Shown here piece after piece: positions 51,301 to 64,000 of a stretch of DNA of 64,000 nt. This DNA is from Cruorifilaria tuberocauda (taxonomy: Eukaryota; Nematoda; Chromadorea; Rhabditida; Onchocercidae). Position 1 is the stretch's first letter, and each line of letters opens with the position of its first letter. The stretch lies in the NCBI GenBank assembly GCA_013365365.1, contig JABVXU010000184.1, forward strand, positions 38,076 through 102,075, given 5' to 3'. Made by a program: the position numbers and the translations under genes. The notes under the pieces are model-generated. The model ran no database searches. It had not been told where the DNA came from and was given only the letters and a program-made list of their open reading frames with translations.

Positions 51301-53675
51301 TTATCTCTCTAAATTTCTTAATACTATTATTTATGAAATTTTTTGCATTGAATTTGTTTCCAGGCTAAAGTTCTCATAAAATATGATATCAATGAAAAAT
51401 GGCCGTGCACACTGTTTGCTGTATACGAAAATGATACGATGATGATGATAGTAGGCGATTTGCGCTTGTGTTAGATATATGAATTAAATTTTAAATTGCA
51501 AAGAACTTTCGTTATCCACTGGTTTTTTTACAGGACTGGAAACAAGCAAGCACGGAGTGTAAAACCATTCCAAAACTGAACTTTTCTTTGAATATGATGA
51601 ATAATCAGGCCGAAAGTGACAAACCTCAGTTTTTGGATTCTGATAAGAATATTATAAAAGTTTCAGTACCGCAGAAGAATTTAGAAAAGGAAAGACATGA
51701 TGAAAACAAAATTTTCGAAGTTCGCAATCCTCTTTCTTCAGACACCAATCTTTTACCAAATAATCCACCATTCTCTGCGGAAATTACCCATCAAAGCGAT
51801 GCAGACAGTATCCCTGTTACCAATCCCGAAAATATTAGAAGAGCGATAAAGTATGAAGAAAAGCCTGGTCCCTCAGGATTATCATGTACGATAACTTCTA
51901 CAACACAAAAGGTCTGAAATGTTTTGGTTTGAAAATGTCATAGTTTGTTGCTCATGCTGTCTTCCTATAGCATTATTTCAAATTTGTTTATAGAAACTTC
52001 ATTTTCAGTTTCTTTTTTTAATTTTTCTGCAATTAGTAATTGCTAGTAAACGATTATGATCATTCTTATCATTTATTGAGCATCAGTTAGCGTAAAGCAT
52101 GATTTTGTTGATGATCTGTAATAAATAAATACTAATGTCACATGTTTTCCATTTTTTCATGGTCATTTTATGTTGTTACTGAAATTCATTTTAGAAGCTT
52201 TCTGGATGTGACGAAAATTTTGATTGGCTACGACAGAAGAAGTATATTGTTGGTACGAAAATATTGGTTTGTTCTAGCTTTTTATTTTTTAAAAAAACTT
52301 AATCAAAATTTGCTATGTAGATAAGTTTGCGATGAAGAAATAAAAGACCATGCACGGTATATTTTACATCTCGAAACATCTCACTCTTATGAAAAGCGAA
52401 ATGGCTTCTTATGAATATAAAGTAATGCAAATTATATTCTAAGGAATTTTTAGTATTTTATCTAATTTTATCGTAATTGGGTCATTTTCAGACTTTGCCA
52501 GTAACAATACTGATCAAAGTAACTTCAACATACGGTATTTTATGGCATATTAATCGTAAACTGATCATTGTACCTGCAGAATATTTGGGGTATTTTATTC
52601 ATTCTATGTAGTTTCACATAAAGATTCTTTTGCATGTTTCGTATGTTTCGACTATAGGAATTGAAACTGTAATTACTCTATTTAACTTTTACCATCTGTC
52701 TGTTTATGCCCAATAATTCTGTCTTTAAGTAATTCTGCAAAAATTGGTACTTGGATGAAAGCAAAAATATCATCTCTGGATACATTAGTGAAGGATTTGC
52801 CTTATCATTTCATTGTAGTACGTCCTTTAGAGGAGATTGAGGGTAAACTAAAGATGCAAACAATGGGGGATTTTTTGCAGGTATGAACAATTTATTGTTA
52901 ATTAGTTAAAGTTTTTTGTATTTCCTGCTGAGATTGCTCCACAGTTTGGATTGTTGCATGTTAGGATGTGCTAAATTTACTTTCTAAGAGAACGTAAGGA
53001 GTGTTAAAGAATAATTCGTAAAAATTGGTTATAAGTTAAGTTATAAGAAATTATAATATAGCCATGATCACCAGTGAAAAAGTAATTTAAATTGCAGGTG
53101 AGGGTGCATCTAGAACCAGGTGTAGAGAGTTATGTTGATATAGAAGGAAAATCATATTTGCTAAAGAACTCCGAGCTTGGTCTGGTATTTATACCATCTG
53201 AAAAGTCAGTTTGTACCTAATATTTTTTTTGCACTATGCTTAAGTTTTATTTTTATGTTCTGTCAGTCTTTAGCAATTTAATTTTTGCTGCAAAATACAA
53301 TTTTTCTTTGCAGAATACCGCGGGATCATCTTATGAAGAAGTTCCGAACATGGGTCACTTTTATGAATTTGGGATTTGATAACGAGCCAGTATGGATAGT
53401 TACTCGTCGCCAAAAATTGGTTGAAGTATATATTGTTCTGTCTTTCTGTCAGTTGAATAAAACGCTTTCTTTTTAAAATTATAACCAAATAGTTTACAAT
53501 TTATTATTATAAAATTATGCAAATAAGCATGCAAATCCTTTGTTTCCAGGTTGACGAAGACGGAAGTGAGTTATCAGACGAGTCTGATGTGACTGTTAGG
53601 TTGGGAAAAGCGAGGAGTAATAATGGTGATGGTGGTGTTGGCGTGGTGAATTCTCTTTGTTTTCCAAAAGTTTGA
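48345..53675 (+). CDS. unrecognised protein with three diverged repeats of one module
   Basis: Coding exons that join in phase: 48345-48581, 48691-48813, 48967-49148, 49227-49338, 49974-50088, 50253-50401, 50608-50742, 50942-51091, 51364-51450, 51534-51911, 52195 to about 52248, 52492-52589, 52730-52880, 53098-53204, 53314-53425, 53550-53675; about 770 residues. The junction after the 52195 exon is unresolved (possible donors 52242, 52249 or 52253, perhaps with a small extra exon). I recognise no family. There is no signal peptide or membrane segment; residues are mostly beta-prone except a polar segment of about 115 residues in the 51534 exon. Three regions (exons 1-3, 6-8 and 12-14) repeat a pattern: I/V-x-I/L-W, a W-I/V/M strand, and V-R-V ... 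DI-x-G ... Y ... LG-x-V-x-(V/I)-P. The weak donor at 49339 leaves open two separate genes, the second starting near 49983. The final exon may instead splice from 53631 to 54739-54806. Confidence 0.7.
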
Positions 53676-55477
53676 TGTCATTATTCGTCATTACCCTTAC
53701 AATATTATTTTTTGCCAGCAGAATCATAACACTACTAATCATATTAACATGCACACAAAAAAGTGCTTTTATCTTTGAAAAGATTCACTTATAGTCTCAG
53801 AAACATTCTTTTTACGAGTTAAGCATTTTAATAGCCAAATTATCCGTGGCCATAATTGACATCTGTAGTTTGGGAATCATTCCTTATTGCGGATGCCGAA
53901 TAGGAAAAAAGATATTTTGATCTAAATTGATGAAATTTAAACTGATTATAACTCAATGGAGGAAGTACCAAATATAGCTTACAAAAAATTTTTAAATTTT
54001 CGCCTGTGCCTGAATTGAAACTCATCTTGATTAGTGCTTTAGGCAGACTTTCTTTTGCTTTATCTCCTGTTGCAGTATAATTTTATAAATTTATCTTGCT
54101 TCAAAACTGTTACATGTAAATTTCAATATATTTTACCCAGGTAACTGTTGATATTTTATTTATTGCAGTATTGTTCTGCATAAGTTTTCATTGCTAATGT
54201 CAAAATTTAAATCTCGTTTTAAATTCATACCTCTCGCTATTGTCAACTCTCAAACTCTTTTGCCGCACAATATCTTTTTGCCACACACAATGATCAATCA
54301 CAGTTTTATAGTTTGCTTCAAAAAATATTAGTGATTCGATGATAATTTTTGGCTAACATCAGTCCGTTATATATAGTTTACAAATTGAATTTTGTAAACA
54401 AAAAAAACGTACACTAATACATTTTTCAGCTTGTTTTCTTTTTTTGAAAGATATTTCACACGAAATGTTAGCTGCTGTAGATAGTATGTACTAATTGTGT
54501 GGACTTATTGATTGATAGATAAAGAAGTATGTGGCATTCATTTAACTCTTCCAGTTTTTTTTCATTCTCTATATTTCTTTTTAGCATTTATTGTGCTCTC
54601 AATTATTCATCCACAAAAGCCTTTCAAATGCATATGTAGGATTGCCATTTTCCTGTTATGTTATGCAATATATTACTTCCATTATCGCTCTAATTAACAC
54701 TCATACATTCCACAACTTATTTTCGATCATCATTACAGTGAAAATGGAGTCAGGATCATACAGTGATATTGTCAATGTTGCTGACAAAATGTATGAATGG
54801 AAATAGTTAGTTCTGAAGTAATTAGATTAGTGAATTAGGTCATGGTCTCTTAAATGCCAGAAAGAATTGGATTGCTAGTGTAAGGGATTTTCCTCTATGG
54901 TATTCACTGTAGGATTTATAGAAAAGGATAGAAGAGTTTATGAAAATTTATGTATGAAATAACAGAAACATGTAGCATAACTGTATAAAGCAACTTCAAA
55001 GTAAATTTGATAATTCCACAGCTTTTTTGATTGCAGGAGTTATGAATATATCTGATAAAGGTGGGCTCATTGAAACCAAAAGCAGTATAATATATCCTTA
55101 GAAGCTTTTAAAGCTTTTATTGAATGGAATGGGGAACTTTCTTGCCACATTTCTAGCCTAAATATGCAAAAAATTCTAAAATTCGATATACTGAACATAT
55201 GATAAAATATGATCTGATCATAATTGATAACAAATATGATATGCAATTACATGATAAATTTTTGTACAATCAATCTGTATGGAAGGATTGATTCAGATTT
55301 CCAGCTTTATGATATTTAGCATTTTGCTTTCTGAGAGAAATCGCTGTAGACAAAAAAACGCAATGAATGATGAATGGAATGATGCAGTGGGCTAAAGAAA
55401 ACTTACAATTACCGACTCCTTTTTTACATTGATAAAAAAGAGAAGCATAGTGGAAGATTTGAAAGTTATCATCTGCA
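53676..55477. other. region between two converging genes, with one possible terminal exon
   Basis: Mostly AT-rich non-coding sequence. At 54739-54806, after the acceptor CATTACAG, a short frame KMESGSYSDIVNVADKMYEW ends KTAG at 54804-54806 and looks like a C-terminal exon. It would join in phase to the repeat-module gene if that gene's last exon ended at 53631. Otherwise nothing is supported. Confidence 0.4.
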
Positions 55478-56795
55478 TTAACTCCAAGAATACAGGTAGA
55501 GACTGGATAGAACAAGTAGAAGTGCAACGAATTGTATACTATTTTTTGAAATGACCACTGTTTCATTGATACGCTTTCGAAGGATTGCATTTTCATCAAT
55601 AAGTGTATTGGAACGTTTTAGCTCAGCTTGAAGCATCTTTTGTACCTAAATTAAAATTGCACGCAATAGTAATCAAATAATGAAAAAAAAGTATTGTTGC
55701 AGAAAGATTTCTTTTGGTGGCTATAAATATGAAAAGATTGGAAAAAAATAAATTGCCTCTTTAGTTATCGCTAATTATAATTAACTGTTAAAACATTATC
55801 TTATATAGATATATACCTGTTCAACATAAGCTAATGCTTCATCCCATTGTTGCAACAGAAGTTCATTTTGTTCCATAAGTTGAACTTTAGATTTTCGTTC
55901 TTCTTCCAATTCCTCCAATAATTGTACTTCTTTTGCTTCCGTTTTCGAAGTACTGCTCTCATTCACGTTTACGTTTACACATCGCACGGTACTTTGTGAT
56001 CTCTCTTCCAACGAATCCTACAATAATTGCTATAGCCCCAGAAAAAAAAAAAGATTTACTTTCAAGTTTTTCAATTTTCTTGATAATTTGAAATAAAGTA
56101 AAGTAATTGATGTATTGATACAAGTTGAATTTAAAAGTGATTATTTAGTTTGCATTGAAAGATGAATGTTGGAGGATAATTGCTACCTTATCAGGTGAAA
56201 ATCGCTCACAATGATACTGCTCAAGGCGTTCGATAATTTGACAGCTATCAACAATAATAGCATCTTTGCCTCGGATCTGTTCTTCCAAATCAAATATTGT
56301 TCGATCGCGCTCTCGAATTCGTAATTTTAGCTGTGCTATTTCTAATTCAAGTTCTACCTCTTTCTCTTTTTTTGCTTTATCTGTAATGACATTTTAACAG
56401 TTTTTTTTTAATCTTTAATTTCACATAAGTCTATACTTTCATGGCTAGTAGAATTGGTCGTTCTATCTTATCCGAAAAAAAGTATAAGCTAATTAATTCA
56501 AGTATAAAGAAGCATCAAATTAAATTAAAAAAAACTTTTCCTGATTATTTTCAAAAGCTAACCAGTTTTCCAATGATTTTTCCTTTTATTATTTTTATTC
56601 CTTTTTGTTTTTAATAAAGAGAAAGCATTAGCGAAATAAAAGAGGTAAATGGTAGCAATGAAGGATGAGGAAGGTAAAACGAAATAGGTAAAAGTAGAAA
56701 TAGCTAGAAGTAGGTAGAAGGTAAGGAAATAGGTAGAAGATAAGAGGAAATAACTTGCCTGATTCAATGAGTTTCTTCGATGTTGCAGGTGCCAT
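55478..56795 (-). CDS. short coiled-coil protein with a C-terminal membrane anchor
   Basis: Four in-phase exons give 199 residues: 56759-56795, 56187-56380, 55817-56017, 55478-55645. The chain starts MAPATSKKLIES. Two charged coiled-coil stretches follow: KEVELELEIAQLKLRIRERD with FDLEEQIRGKDAII, then LLEELEEERKSKVQLMEQNE with QQWDEALAYVEQVQKMLQAE. It ends in a single hydrophobic helix (FVALLLVLSSLYLYSWS), so it looks tail-anchored with its bulk in the cytoplasm. The first intron has a GC donor (TCAG/GCAAGT), otherwise consensus. No family was recognised with confidence; tail-anchored coiled coils of the SLMAP or golgin kind are possible relatives. Further upstream coding exons cannot be excluded, although the ATG at 56795 fits the phase. 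Confidence 0.7.
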
Positions 56796-58418
56796 CTTAA
56801 ATATTTCCGGTGTAATACCTTCTGAATCACTTCAATTTTCTGAGAACAAATCTTCATTCATTCAATTTCATCTCCGTTAATTTATTTTTCAACGCGAAAA
56901 ACGAACATTAATTGGGAGGGTATCTTTTGAAGCTCTTTGTTTGACAGTATTTTCTAGCCTACAAATTTAATTTATCCTATTAAATCATTTACGTTTTCAT
57001 GAAAAACATACTATCACATTCCATTTTGATACCTGAAACCTGAAACGTTTCGTATGAAATTTACTCCTTCTCCACATTTTCTCATTTCTTGATCGCAAGT
57101 TTAACAGAAATTTTCATCAGTGTGCGAGCAGAATTTTCCGATAATTACTTTTAAATGACAAAGGATTTTGAGTGATCGTTTTTAATAACTACTGAGACTT
57201 ATTGTATTAAATTTATTAACTTATTATATTGAACTGATTAACCTATATGCTATAAATGATAAATTAATTAATTCCATTCATTTTTATTAGAATTTTTATT
57301 GATTTCATTTCTATTCTATTCAATCATTTATTTTTAATTTTTAATATTATATTCTTCGTTTTAATTAATTAGAATTTGTATTTATTAATGATCAGATGCA
57401 AATTAATTTAATCTCTTTTTTAGTATATATTCCTCATTTAAGTGTTAAAAAATTATAAAAATAACATGAGAGAGAGAAAAAAAACAGAACAGAGAAATAT
57501 CTGAATGTGTGATAGTGTCTGAATTCACCGTACACAGTGAAATCCAATCTGAATGAGAGCGGCTGCTGCTTCCAACTTTGCTGTAAAATCCGCCTGGTCT
57601 ATTGTTTTTGCTTTCGCATCGAAAAAAAAAACAAGGAAGAAGCAGAAATATGTTGGAGTGAAAATTGTAAAAAATGAAAATATATATAACAATAAATCGA
57701 CAATATCCTTTTTTTATGTTCACGGCTTTTTGTCTTTCTTAATCACATCATGATTAATGTTAGATAGTTAATGATTGGATCAAATGTATTGTTATTATTA
57801 TCAATTATCAGTTCACTTCTTGCTCTTTTATAATTCATTTGGAAGATTTTTTTAATCCACGTATTGTTTCTTTAATTTGAATCAAGTACAAACAAAATAA
57901 ACAGAAAATAATTAGTTAACATAAAATTGTGGAACAAGTAATAGATTTAAAAAAAAAAAAGATATTTATGGAATAGCGTATCTCAATAATATACAACAGA
58001 AATTTTCAATCGAGTAAAAATTTGCATCAGATAAAATCCGGAAATCCTAAATGAAACTAAAACACCTGAAAATTATACAATAATATTACATCAAATTATC
58101 CGTCATTGGATCCATCCATTCAATTGCCATCATTTATCTACACATTAATTTCCTTACTAAGGCTTACTTAGTGAGATATCTCAGAGCTAACAATCTTATA
58201 ATTGATTAATTAAAACCTTTTTATATCTTTTGTATATATAGTTTTAGTAAAAAACTTTTTTGCTTTAATACTTCAACCAGCAGATTTCCTTAAACTTGAA
58301 TAAATTTTTGAAAAAAAAACCTGTCCAAATACAATATTCATCTATTGTACTGCGACTTTTCTTTCCGAAGTGAAAAATGATATTTTAATGTGAACGGATA
58401 GCAGCTGGCTATTCTCGA
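56796..58418. other. intergenic region
   Basis: This is the upstream flank of the coiled-coil gene and the downstream flank of the potassium channel. Very AT-rich, with a GAGAGA run at 57469-57478. Frames at 57445-57753 on both strands are low complexity. No gene supported. Confidence 0.45.
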
Positions 58419-61400
58419 TCAAACCGTACTCAGTTCACCAGGTTTATTAAATATGTTACTGAAGAAGTGCATTCGACTGTCTTCACTTGCTAGTGACCCA
58501 TAATCGATGTATCGAATGAATGGTAAATCTTCCGGTGTATAAGCACCTTTTAGTCCCACCTGATTTCCCTGTCTTTTTTGGCCATACTTCTGAAAATTAA
58601 TGAAACTAAGTCTCCGGCAATGTACAAATCAATCCATTCATTACAGGTAAAACAACAACTGCTGTATAGCTGTTAAACGCGTTATAGGCATGACTTGATC
58701 AATTATGGAAAGAAAAGGACCGATCTATATTGATTAGAGATTTTAACAAGTCTGAAGAAACGGAATAGGTCAAATCACTTCATTTGAAAGCTACATTTGA
58801 AATGTCAATCAAATAGGGTCAATAGTCGTAAGGATAGTTGAATTGATATTTTCTTTAATTCAAAAGTTCATACCTGATGTAAAACAGATGCGTATCGCAT
58901 TAAATCCGGAACGTGTACCATTCTTCCGCCGACATTTACGAGTGCATAACGAGCATCTTTAATAGCTCGGCCAAAATAATGAATCTTACGAATATACTGA
59001 ATTCCAACCAAATCAATACACATTGTCCTGTAGAAGTTAATTTGAATATGCATAGATATCAAATATGCGCTAAAAATTGGAAAAAGAAATAAGTAGAGGA
59101 ACGAACGTTATAGCTAATCCAACAACAATGTAGAAAAGATCGAACAGGTAGTATTCTTGTTTAACTGGTACAATATCACCGAATCCGACCTGTAAGAAAA
59201 TCTGATTTAACCAGTATTTAAACAGAAGATTAAATCGGAAATTTTTTTATATTGAGCAATGGTTAAATAAATATCAGAATGAAAAGAATGCTTACAAACT
59301 ATGTTCAAAATATTCTTTGAAATTTCCAAATTATCTCAATTTATTCATATTTAGCTTCTTCAATAATGCTTCTGACTACTTGCTAAAATGATCATTTCAA
59401 TAGCAAAGATGATAACCTGATAAGATATATATTTCAAAAAAGTACGAGATCAATCTCTTAATAATCAAGGTTATAAATTAACCGTTGTCATGGTGATAAA
59501 TGAGAAGTAAAAACCAGAGAAGAAATCCCAATGTTCCCATGAAGCAAGTAAGACAGCACCAATTGTGATATAACCAAGTAGCATTCCAACGATCAACAGA
59601 GTCGGTATCGAAATATACTGTTCCAATCCGAACTACAATGAGATCTTCTGTGATGCTTCAGATATCACTTTTAATGAATTGCTAGAACATACCTGAACCA
59701 TTTGATCCTTTACATTACCGCTCATTTCACCGCTCACTGATGTATTGTTGCACACACTTTTCTTTTCCTTCTTCTTTTTCTTCACTTCCGCATACCTGTC
59801 GATTAAAGCATTTATATTCATATCTCATATCAGTGAAGGATGGTATCACCGAGAGGGGAATAACCAATTAGAAAATTCCATCGAGAGGTCTTAACAAGTC
59901 ATTGTTTAATTCTTTGAAAATGAATGGGTTCATTACATACTTTGCATATAGCCAGATGATATTTTCACTCAGGAATTTGCCAATATCAGCAACAGTGATA
60001 AGTATAAGCGGTACACCAAATAGAGCATAGACAATACAAAACATTCTTCCTTGAAATGTTACCGGAACTAAATTGCCGTAACCTGTAAATAAATAAGGTG
60101 GAAAAGAACGGAAAGGAATGAATGATTGAAATTTAGAAAAAATGTTTAATTAAATCTTACCAATTGTTGTCAAAAGAGTAGCTGTAAAGAAGAGAGCTGT
60201 CGTAAAAGTCCAATTGTATTCTTCATCTTCTGTGAAATCTTCAGTTGAAGCGATCGTAGTGCTACTTCGTAGATGTGACGCGCTAATGTAATGTGTATCA
60301 AAAGCTTCAAACAGTACACGTGTTACGTTGTCTACGTGATAAATAGCTAACCGTTCAATTTCCTCTGTAAATTATTAATAAGTTATCATACAATTGAAAG
60401 ATAACATCCAATCTCTTGCCTTAAATATGGTCAAAATCAATATCACATAAGTTGATGCAAACGGGAAATTACCTTACAACAATCTCACTTAAGTAATCCT
60501 GTACTGTAATATAGTTACTGGAAAATGATACTAGAAAATATTAGTAAAAATATTCATATGTGCTAGAACATGTAAGCAATGAATGGAATATTCTGTTTGC
60601 TCATTTCTCTAAATGTAAATTTCTTGAAATAATAATTAATAATTATTTCTTTTGAGGAACATATTTAAATCATAGGGTAACTTTATCAATTTATCCAGAT
60701 AACTAATCACCCATACCATCTGGAACTGATTCATCATTTAGCATAATCCATAATTCATCAAGCATTAATTTTCGCTGAGCTAAAATATCTCGTAAACTTT
60801 CACGTCTCACAACAATCTCATAAGGTCGTTCCAGATAATAGAATGCAAATGCGCCACCAATTGTATACAGTAATGATAAGATAATGAGACCGATGTGAGG
60901 TAAAATTATTCGTGCATATTTCTTCCAGCCATCCATCTAAATATTAATTTAATTTAATTCTTTCCAGTTATCTTAGGTTTTTTGAATTGTTCGCAAATTG
61001 AGATATATATTCTATATTACTAAGCTCAATACAAAATTCCAATTTCCTGGTTACCAATATCTGGTTATCAATTCCTGTTCTTCATTAAGATAATTAGAAT
61101 AGAAAGGCATTAAGGTTTTTTTATTTACTCCTGCAAATTTTTACATCATGCAGACAAATGGATCAATGATCATATAGATTGATTTAAAGCTAAGTACTAA
61201 TTACGTTTGAAAAGATCTTTATAAATTTCATAGCTTAAAGTTTTATAAGTAGTAAAAATGGAAATTATTGTAATTTAAGAGAGAAAAAATTTGTTAGTTT
61301 TCAAAAATCATCCATAATTAGAAGTGAAATAATGTAAGTAATCTGAGAAATGAAGCTTCTTCGACAATGACAGAAGCGCTAAGCGATGGCTTAGAATGCT

Positions 61401-62919
61401 TTTATTTCTTCACTATTTCATCGTTATGATTGTTTTAAAATATATTTTTTCAATGTTTATTTTTCATTTATGATTACAAGTATTCTATTGAATATTAAAT
61501 ATATTCTATTAATAACTGTAACTAAATTACTACAATTACGATCCAAAAAGAAATATTTCAAGCCTTCGAAATAGAATGATATGTTGATTTCATTTCAAAA
61601 TGATATGATTTGAGAAATACAAAGGATAAATTTCAACTGATTATCTTCTCAATATGTAAAGCGTAAACAAAAATGGAAGATCGATATTGGATGGAGGAGA
61701 AGAGAAGTTATTTTATGATATGAAAAATGATATCTTGTCGCATGGAAGAATCCATTGATTGAATTCTTTCATTTTACGAAGTTACCAACCAACGGAAGAG
61801 TACTTCGACTCTTTCCGTTTATTGGATGGATGGCTTTTCCTTCAAGCAATAGACTGAATCTCATCAATGATTAGCTTCGTCTATCTCTTCTGCTCATACA
61901 TTCCCCCTCTCCCAATTTCATTGTTTAGAGTGAAATAATCTATGGAAGTAATCCATCAAAGTATTCTCGACAGCTTCTTGCAAGGAAGAAAATGTAATTT
62001 TAAATTCGTTTGTCATCAAGAAATGAGGATGATAATAGAATGCTATTAAGTTATGATTTATGAAAATTCAGATAAAAGTTTGAAAATATTCCATGAAAAG
62101 AGTTATTACCGTATGAAAGATAAAAATCTGAAAGAATTCTTTTAATTGATTATTTGTTCGTTCAAATTGAATTAAAAGATATTGCTATTGAGAAATGAGA
62201 ATAAATAAACGATGAATGGAGCGGTACTTTAATATGGATAGAATTTATTTGGATTAACGATGAAATATTGAAATGAAGTGAAGTGAAGCGAAATGAATAG
62301 ACAGAGGAGAGAAGAAAGAGATGATAAGCTCATTTGATATAGAAAAGTTGGACTATAATAGATAGCAATGGAAAGTAAGAGACTTAAGTTTCCAAGGATA
62401 TTTCAAAAGTTTCCTTAATATTTCCGAGAAAGGAGTAAAATGGTGATGAAATGATAAGAGAATAAGCTACTACTACTCTTTCATATGCTTAACGAAATAT
62501 TCTATTAGCAGAAAATTGGTGGAATGAAATTAGATAGGACAATGAACAAGCGATGATGAATTGTTGAAGAGATGTGCAAGGAAATGAACTTCCGGGTAGT
62601 CATCTTCTTTTCGAATATTTCTTGAAAACAAATTCAGAATCATTTTTCTCTCAATCGTTTGTTCATAGGGTCAAAATCATTTCGAATATTATACCATGGT
62701 TATTATGATAAAAAGATAATCAGTGTGATAAGTGTCATATTCTGTATAAATTAACTTTTACTTATTAACAGTGTAACAGTGATGAGAGTATTTACAAACC
62801 TTATTGATGGGAATCAAACGGTCAACTTCCCAATGGTCACTTGTTCCGCTACTATCATCCGGTGGATTTGACAGTTTTTGTAGCAGTAATGCTTTGATTG
62901 CTTTCGTTTCAGTTTCCAT
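58419..62919 (-). CDS. TWK-type two-pore-domain (K2P) potassium channel subunit
   Basis: Each subunit has four membrane helices and two pore loops, and dimers form background potassium channels that set resting potential. Nine in-phase exons give 448 residues: 62800-62919, 60717-60936, 60161-60364, 59941-60082, 59693-59795, 59483-59632, 59107-59189, 58874-59027, 58419-58589. M1 is IGLIILSLLYTIGGAFAFYY (about 53-72). A glutamate-rich extracellular cap follows, with predicted N-glycosylation sites NVT and NWT. The first filter is TTIGYGN (about 179-185) and the second TTVGFGD (about 312-318). The M2-M3 loop is strongly basic (KKKKKEKK) with an acidic/serine part. M4 reads FDLFYIVVGLAIT, followed by TMCIDLVGIQYIRK. 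The cytoplasmic tail has VNVGGRMVHVPDLMRY, typical of the nematode TWK expansion. The first intron is 1.86 kb. Which TWK it corresponds to cannot be said by eye. Confidence 0.93.
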
Positions 62920-64000
62920 CTATCCTTGTAAGTTCATTCATTGATATGATATTAATACCTCATAATAAGCAAATAGCATCGCCATTAATGAACAGTTAAT
63001 TCATCCCATAAATCTTATTACCACATCATGCCTAATCTCTCTCCCATTCTTTCTGCTCTATCAAGGTTAATTAATATTAATGAACTATGTATGTCATAGC
63101 TAAGAGAATATCACACAGACATATTTTCAGAAATGCAACTTTTTTCGGACTTCAGCGATGTCAAGAAGGATTTCAGATGTTCTTTATCTTCATAGAGCAA
63201 TTGGCCAAAGAAGCTTCGAATGTTGAAATAATTTCGACACATGTAACTTAAAAAGAAAATTTGCCAAACTTTGATATATTTACCTATTGACGTTACTGAT
63301 AAAAGAAATTTTCAAAATAGATTTATTATAAATTAATTCAAAATAAAATGATAATCAATCTCATACACTGATAAATCTCATAAACTAATGGAAGCAATTG
63401 ATGAAAAACATTTTTAGATAAAAACAAATCGAGTGAATTTCAGAAGAAGATTAGATAGAAAAGTAATGGAATATATGGTCGAATATAAAACATTGCAAAT
63501 GATGAGAATGGAATATCCTCCAAATGCTTTTTTTCAATTTATTGCTTATAAGTTAATTTTTTTCCATACAGCTATTTTTCATTTATTTCCATTTTAATCC
63601 ATCCTTCCATTTCCCTTCTCTTTGTCCCTCTATTTCACTTTCACTTAAAATTGTCATGAAGAACGAACGCCTTATCAGTTCATCCTCCATTCATCATCTT
63701 CCACTGATATCTAAGATGACAAAGAAAGAGACTATAAATGGAAATATGTCAAGATTGCTTCTAGCGCTTTTATTATGGTTAGTGTTGAAAAAAAAAACGA
63801 CAAAATCATTGAAAGCATATTTAAAACATGTCAGCGATATACGATGATCGTCGATTTATCGTTTTATTTTATCATCTCCAAGTATGATATATCCATTTAG
63901 GAATTCAGATTAAAAGATTGAACATTTTATGACACAATCTATGGAACGATTTCGTTCCTTTTAATTAAAAATGAAAAATGACTTACGTGAGAAATGACGG
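62920..64000. other. upstream flank of the K2P channel gene, to window end
   Basis: The start codon of the channel is preceded by TTACAAGGATAG in transcript sense, which may be a spliced-leader or 5' exon acceptor. The plus frame at 63656-63847 is basic and low complexity without splice signals. Nothing else seen. Confidence 0.4.

Noticed and set aside
52253..52421. Apparent extra exon of the repeat-module gene reading MHGIFYISKHLTLMKSEMAS
   Set aside because: No donor and acceptor pair joined it in phase to the 52195 exon without a weak site; left unresolved rather than modelled.

Overview
The window is nuclear DNA from a nematode. It is AT-rich, with many short GT-AG introns (TTTTCAG-type acceptors), probable spliced-leader acceptors a few bases before several start codons, and proteins of recognisably nematode type. 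A parasitic clade III worm, probably filarial-like, fits best, but the species cannot be fixed by eye. Almost all genes are multi-exon, so each model below was built by joining exons by phase, and the coding exon coordinates are given in each entry.

Layout. 0-0.7 kb: the 3' end of a gene entering from the left (+), perhaps sulfotransferase-like. 2.2-4.5 kb: a complete DMC1 meiotic recombinase (-). 6.5-7.2 kb: a tentative 40-residue gene (+). 8.4-10.4 kb: a divergent PP1-type phosphatase (-). 11.1-18.0 kb: an SLC26 anion transporter (-). 18-23 kb: an AT-rich gene-poor stretch. 23.0-24.5 kb: a secreted MIG-18-like cysteine-rich protein (-). 27.0-28.2 kb: a Ly6/quiver-like GPI-anchored protein (-). 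31.7-37.9 kb: a PEHE-domain protein resembling NSL complex subunit 1 (-). 40.0-42.9 kb: HAT1 (+). 44.2-47.8 kb: delta-COP (+). 48.3-53.7 kb: an unrecognised protein with three diverged repeats of one module (+). 55.5-56.8 kb: a short tail-anchored coiled-coil protein (-). 58.4-62.9 kb: a TWK-type two-pore potassium channel (-).

Functional themes. The PEHE protein and HAT1 are head to head across a 2.1 kb spacer and would both act in histone acetylation. DMC1 and the PP1 paralogue may have germline roles. The other genes are secretory-pathway, membrane or surface functions. No operon is certain: HAT1, delta-COP and the repeat protein are co-oriented, but their spacings (1.4 kb and 0.56 kb) are wide.

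Most notable observations: a DMC1 gene, which C. elegans lacks; the unrecognised protein whose three modules share intron positions; a 26-bp near-perfect hairpin 12 bases upstream of a splice acceptor in the PEHE gene; and a pair of related dispersed repeats at 21.8 and 30.6 kb. No rRNA, tRNA, CRISPR array or intact transposon was seen.
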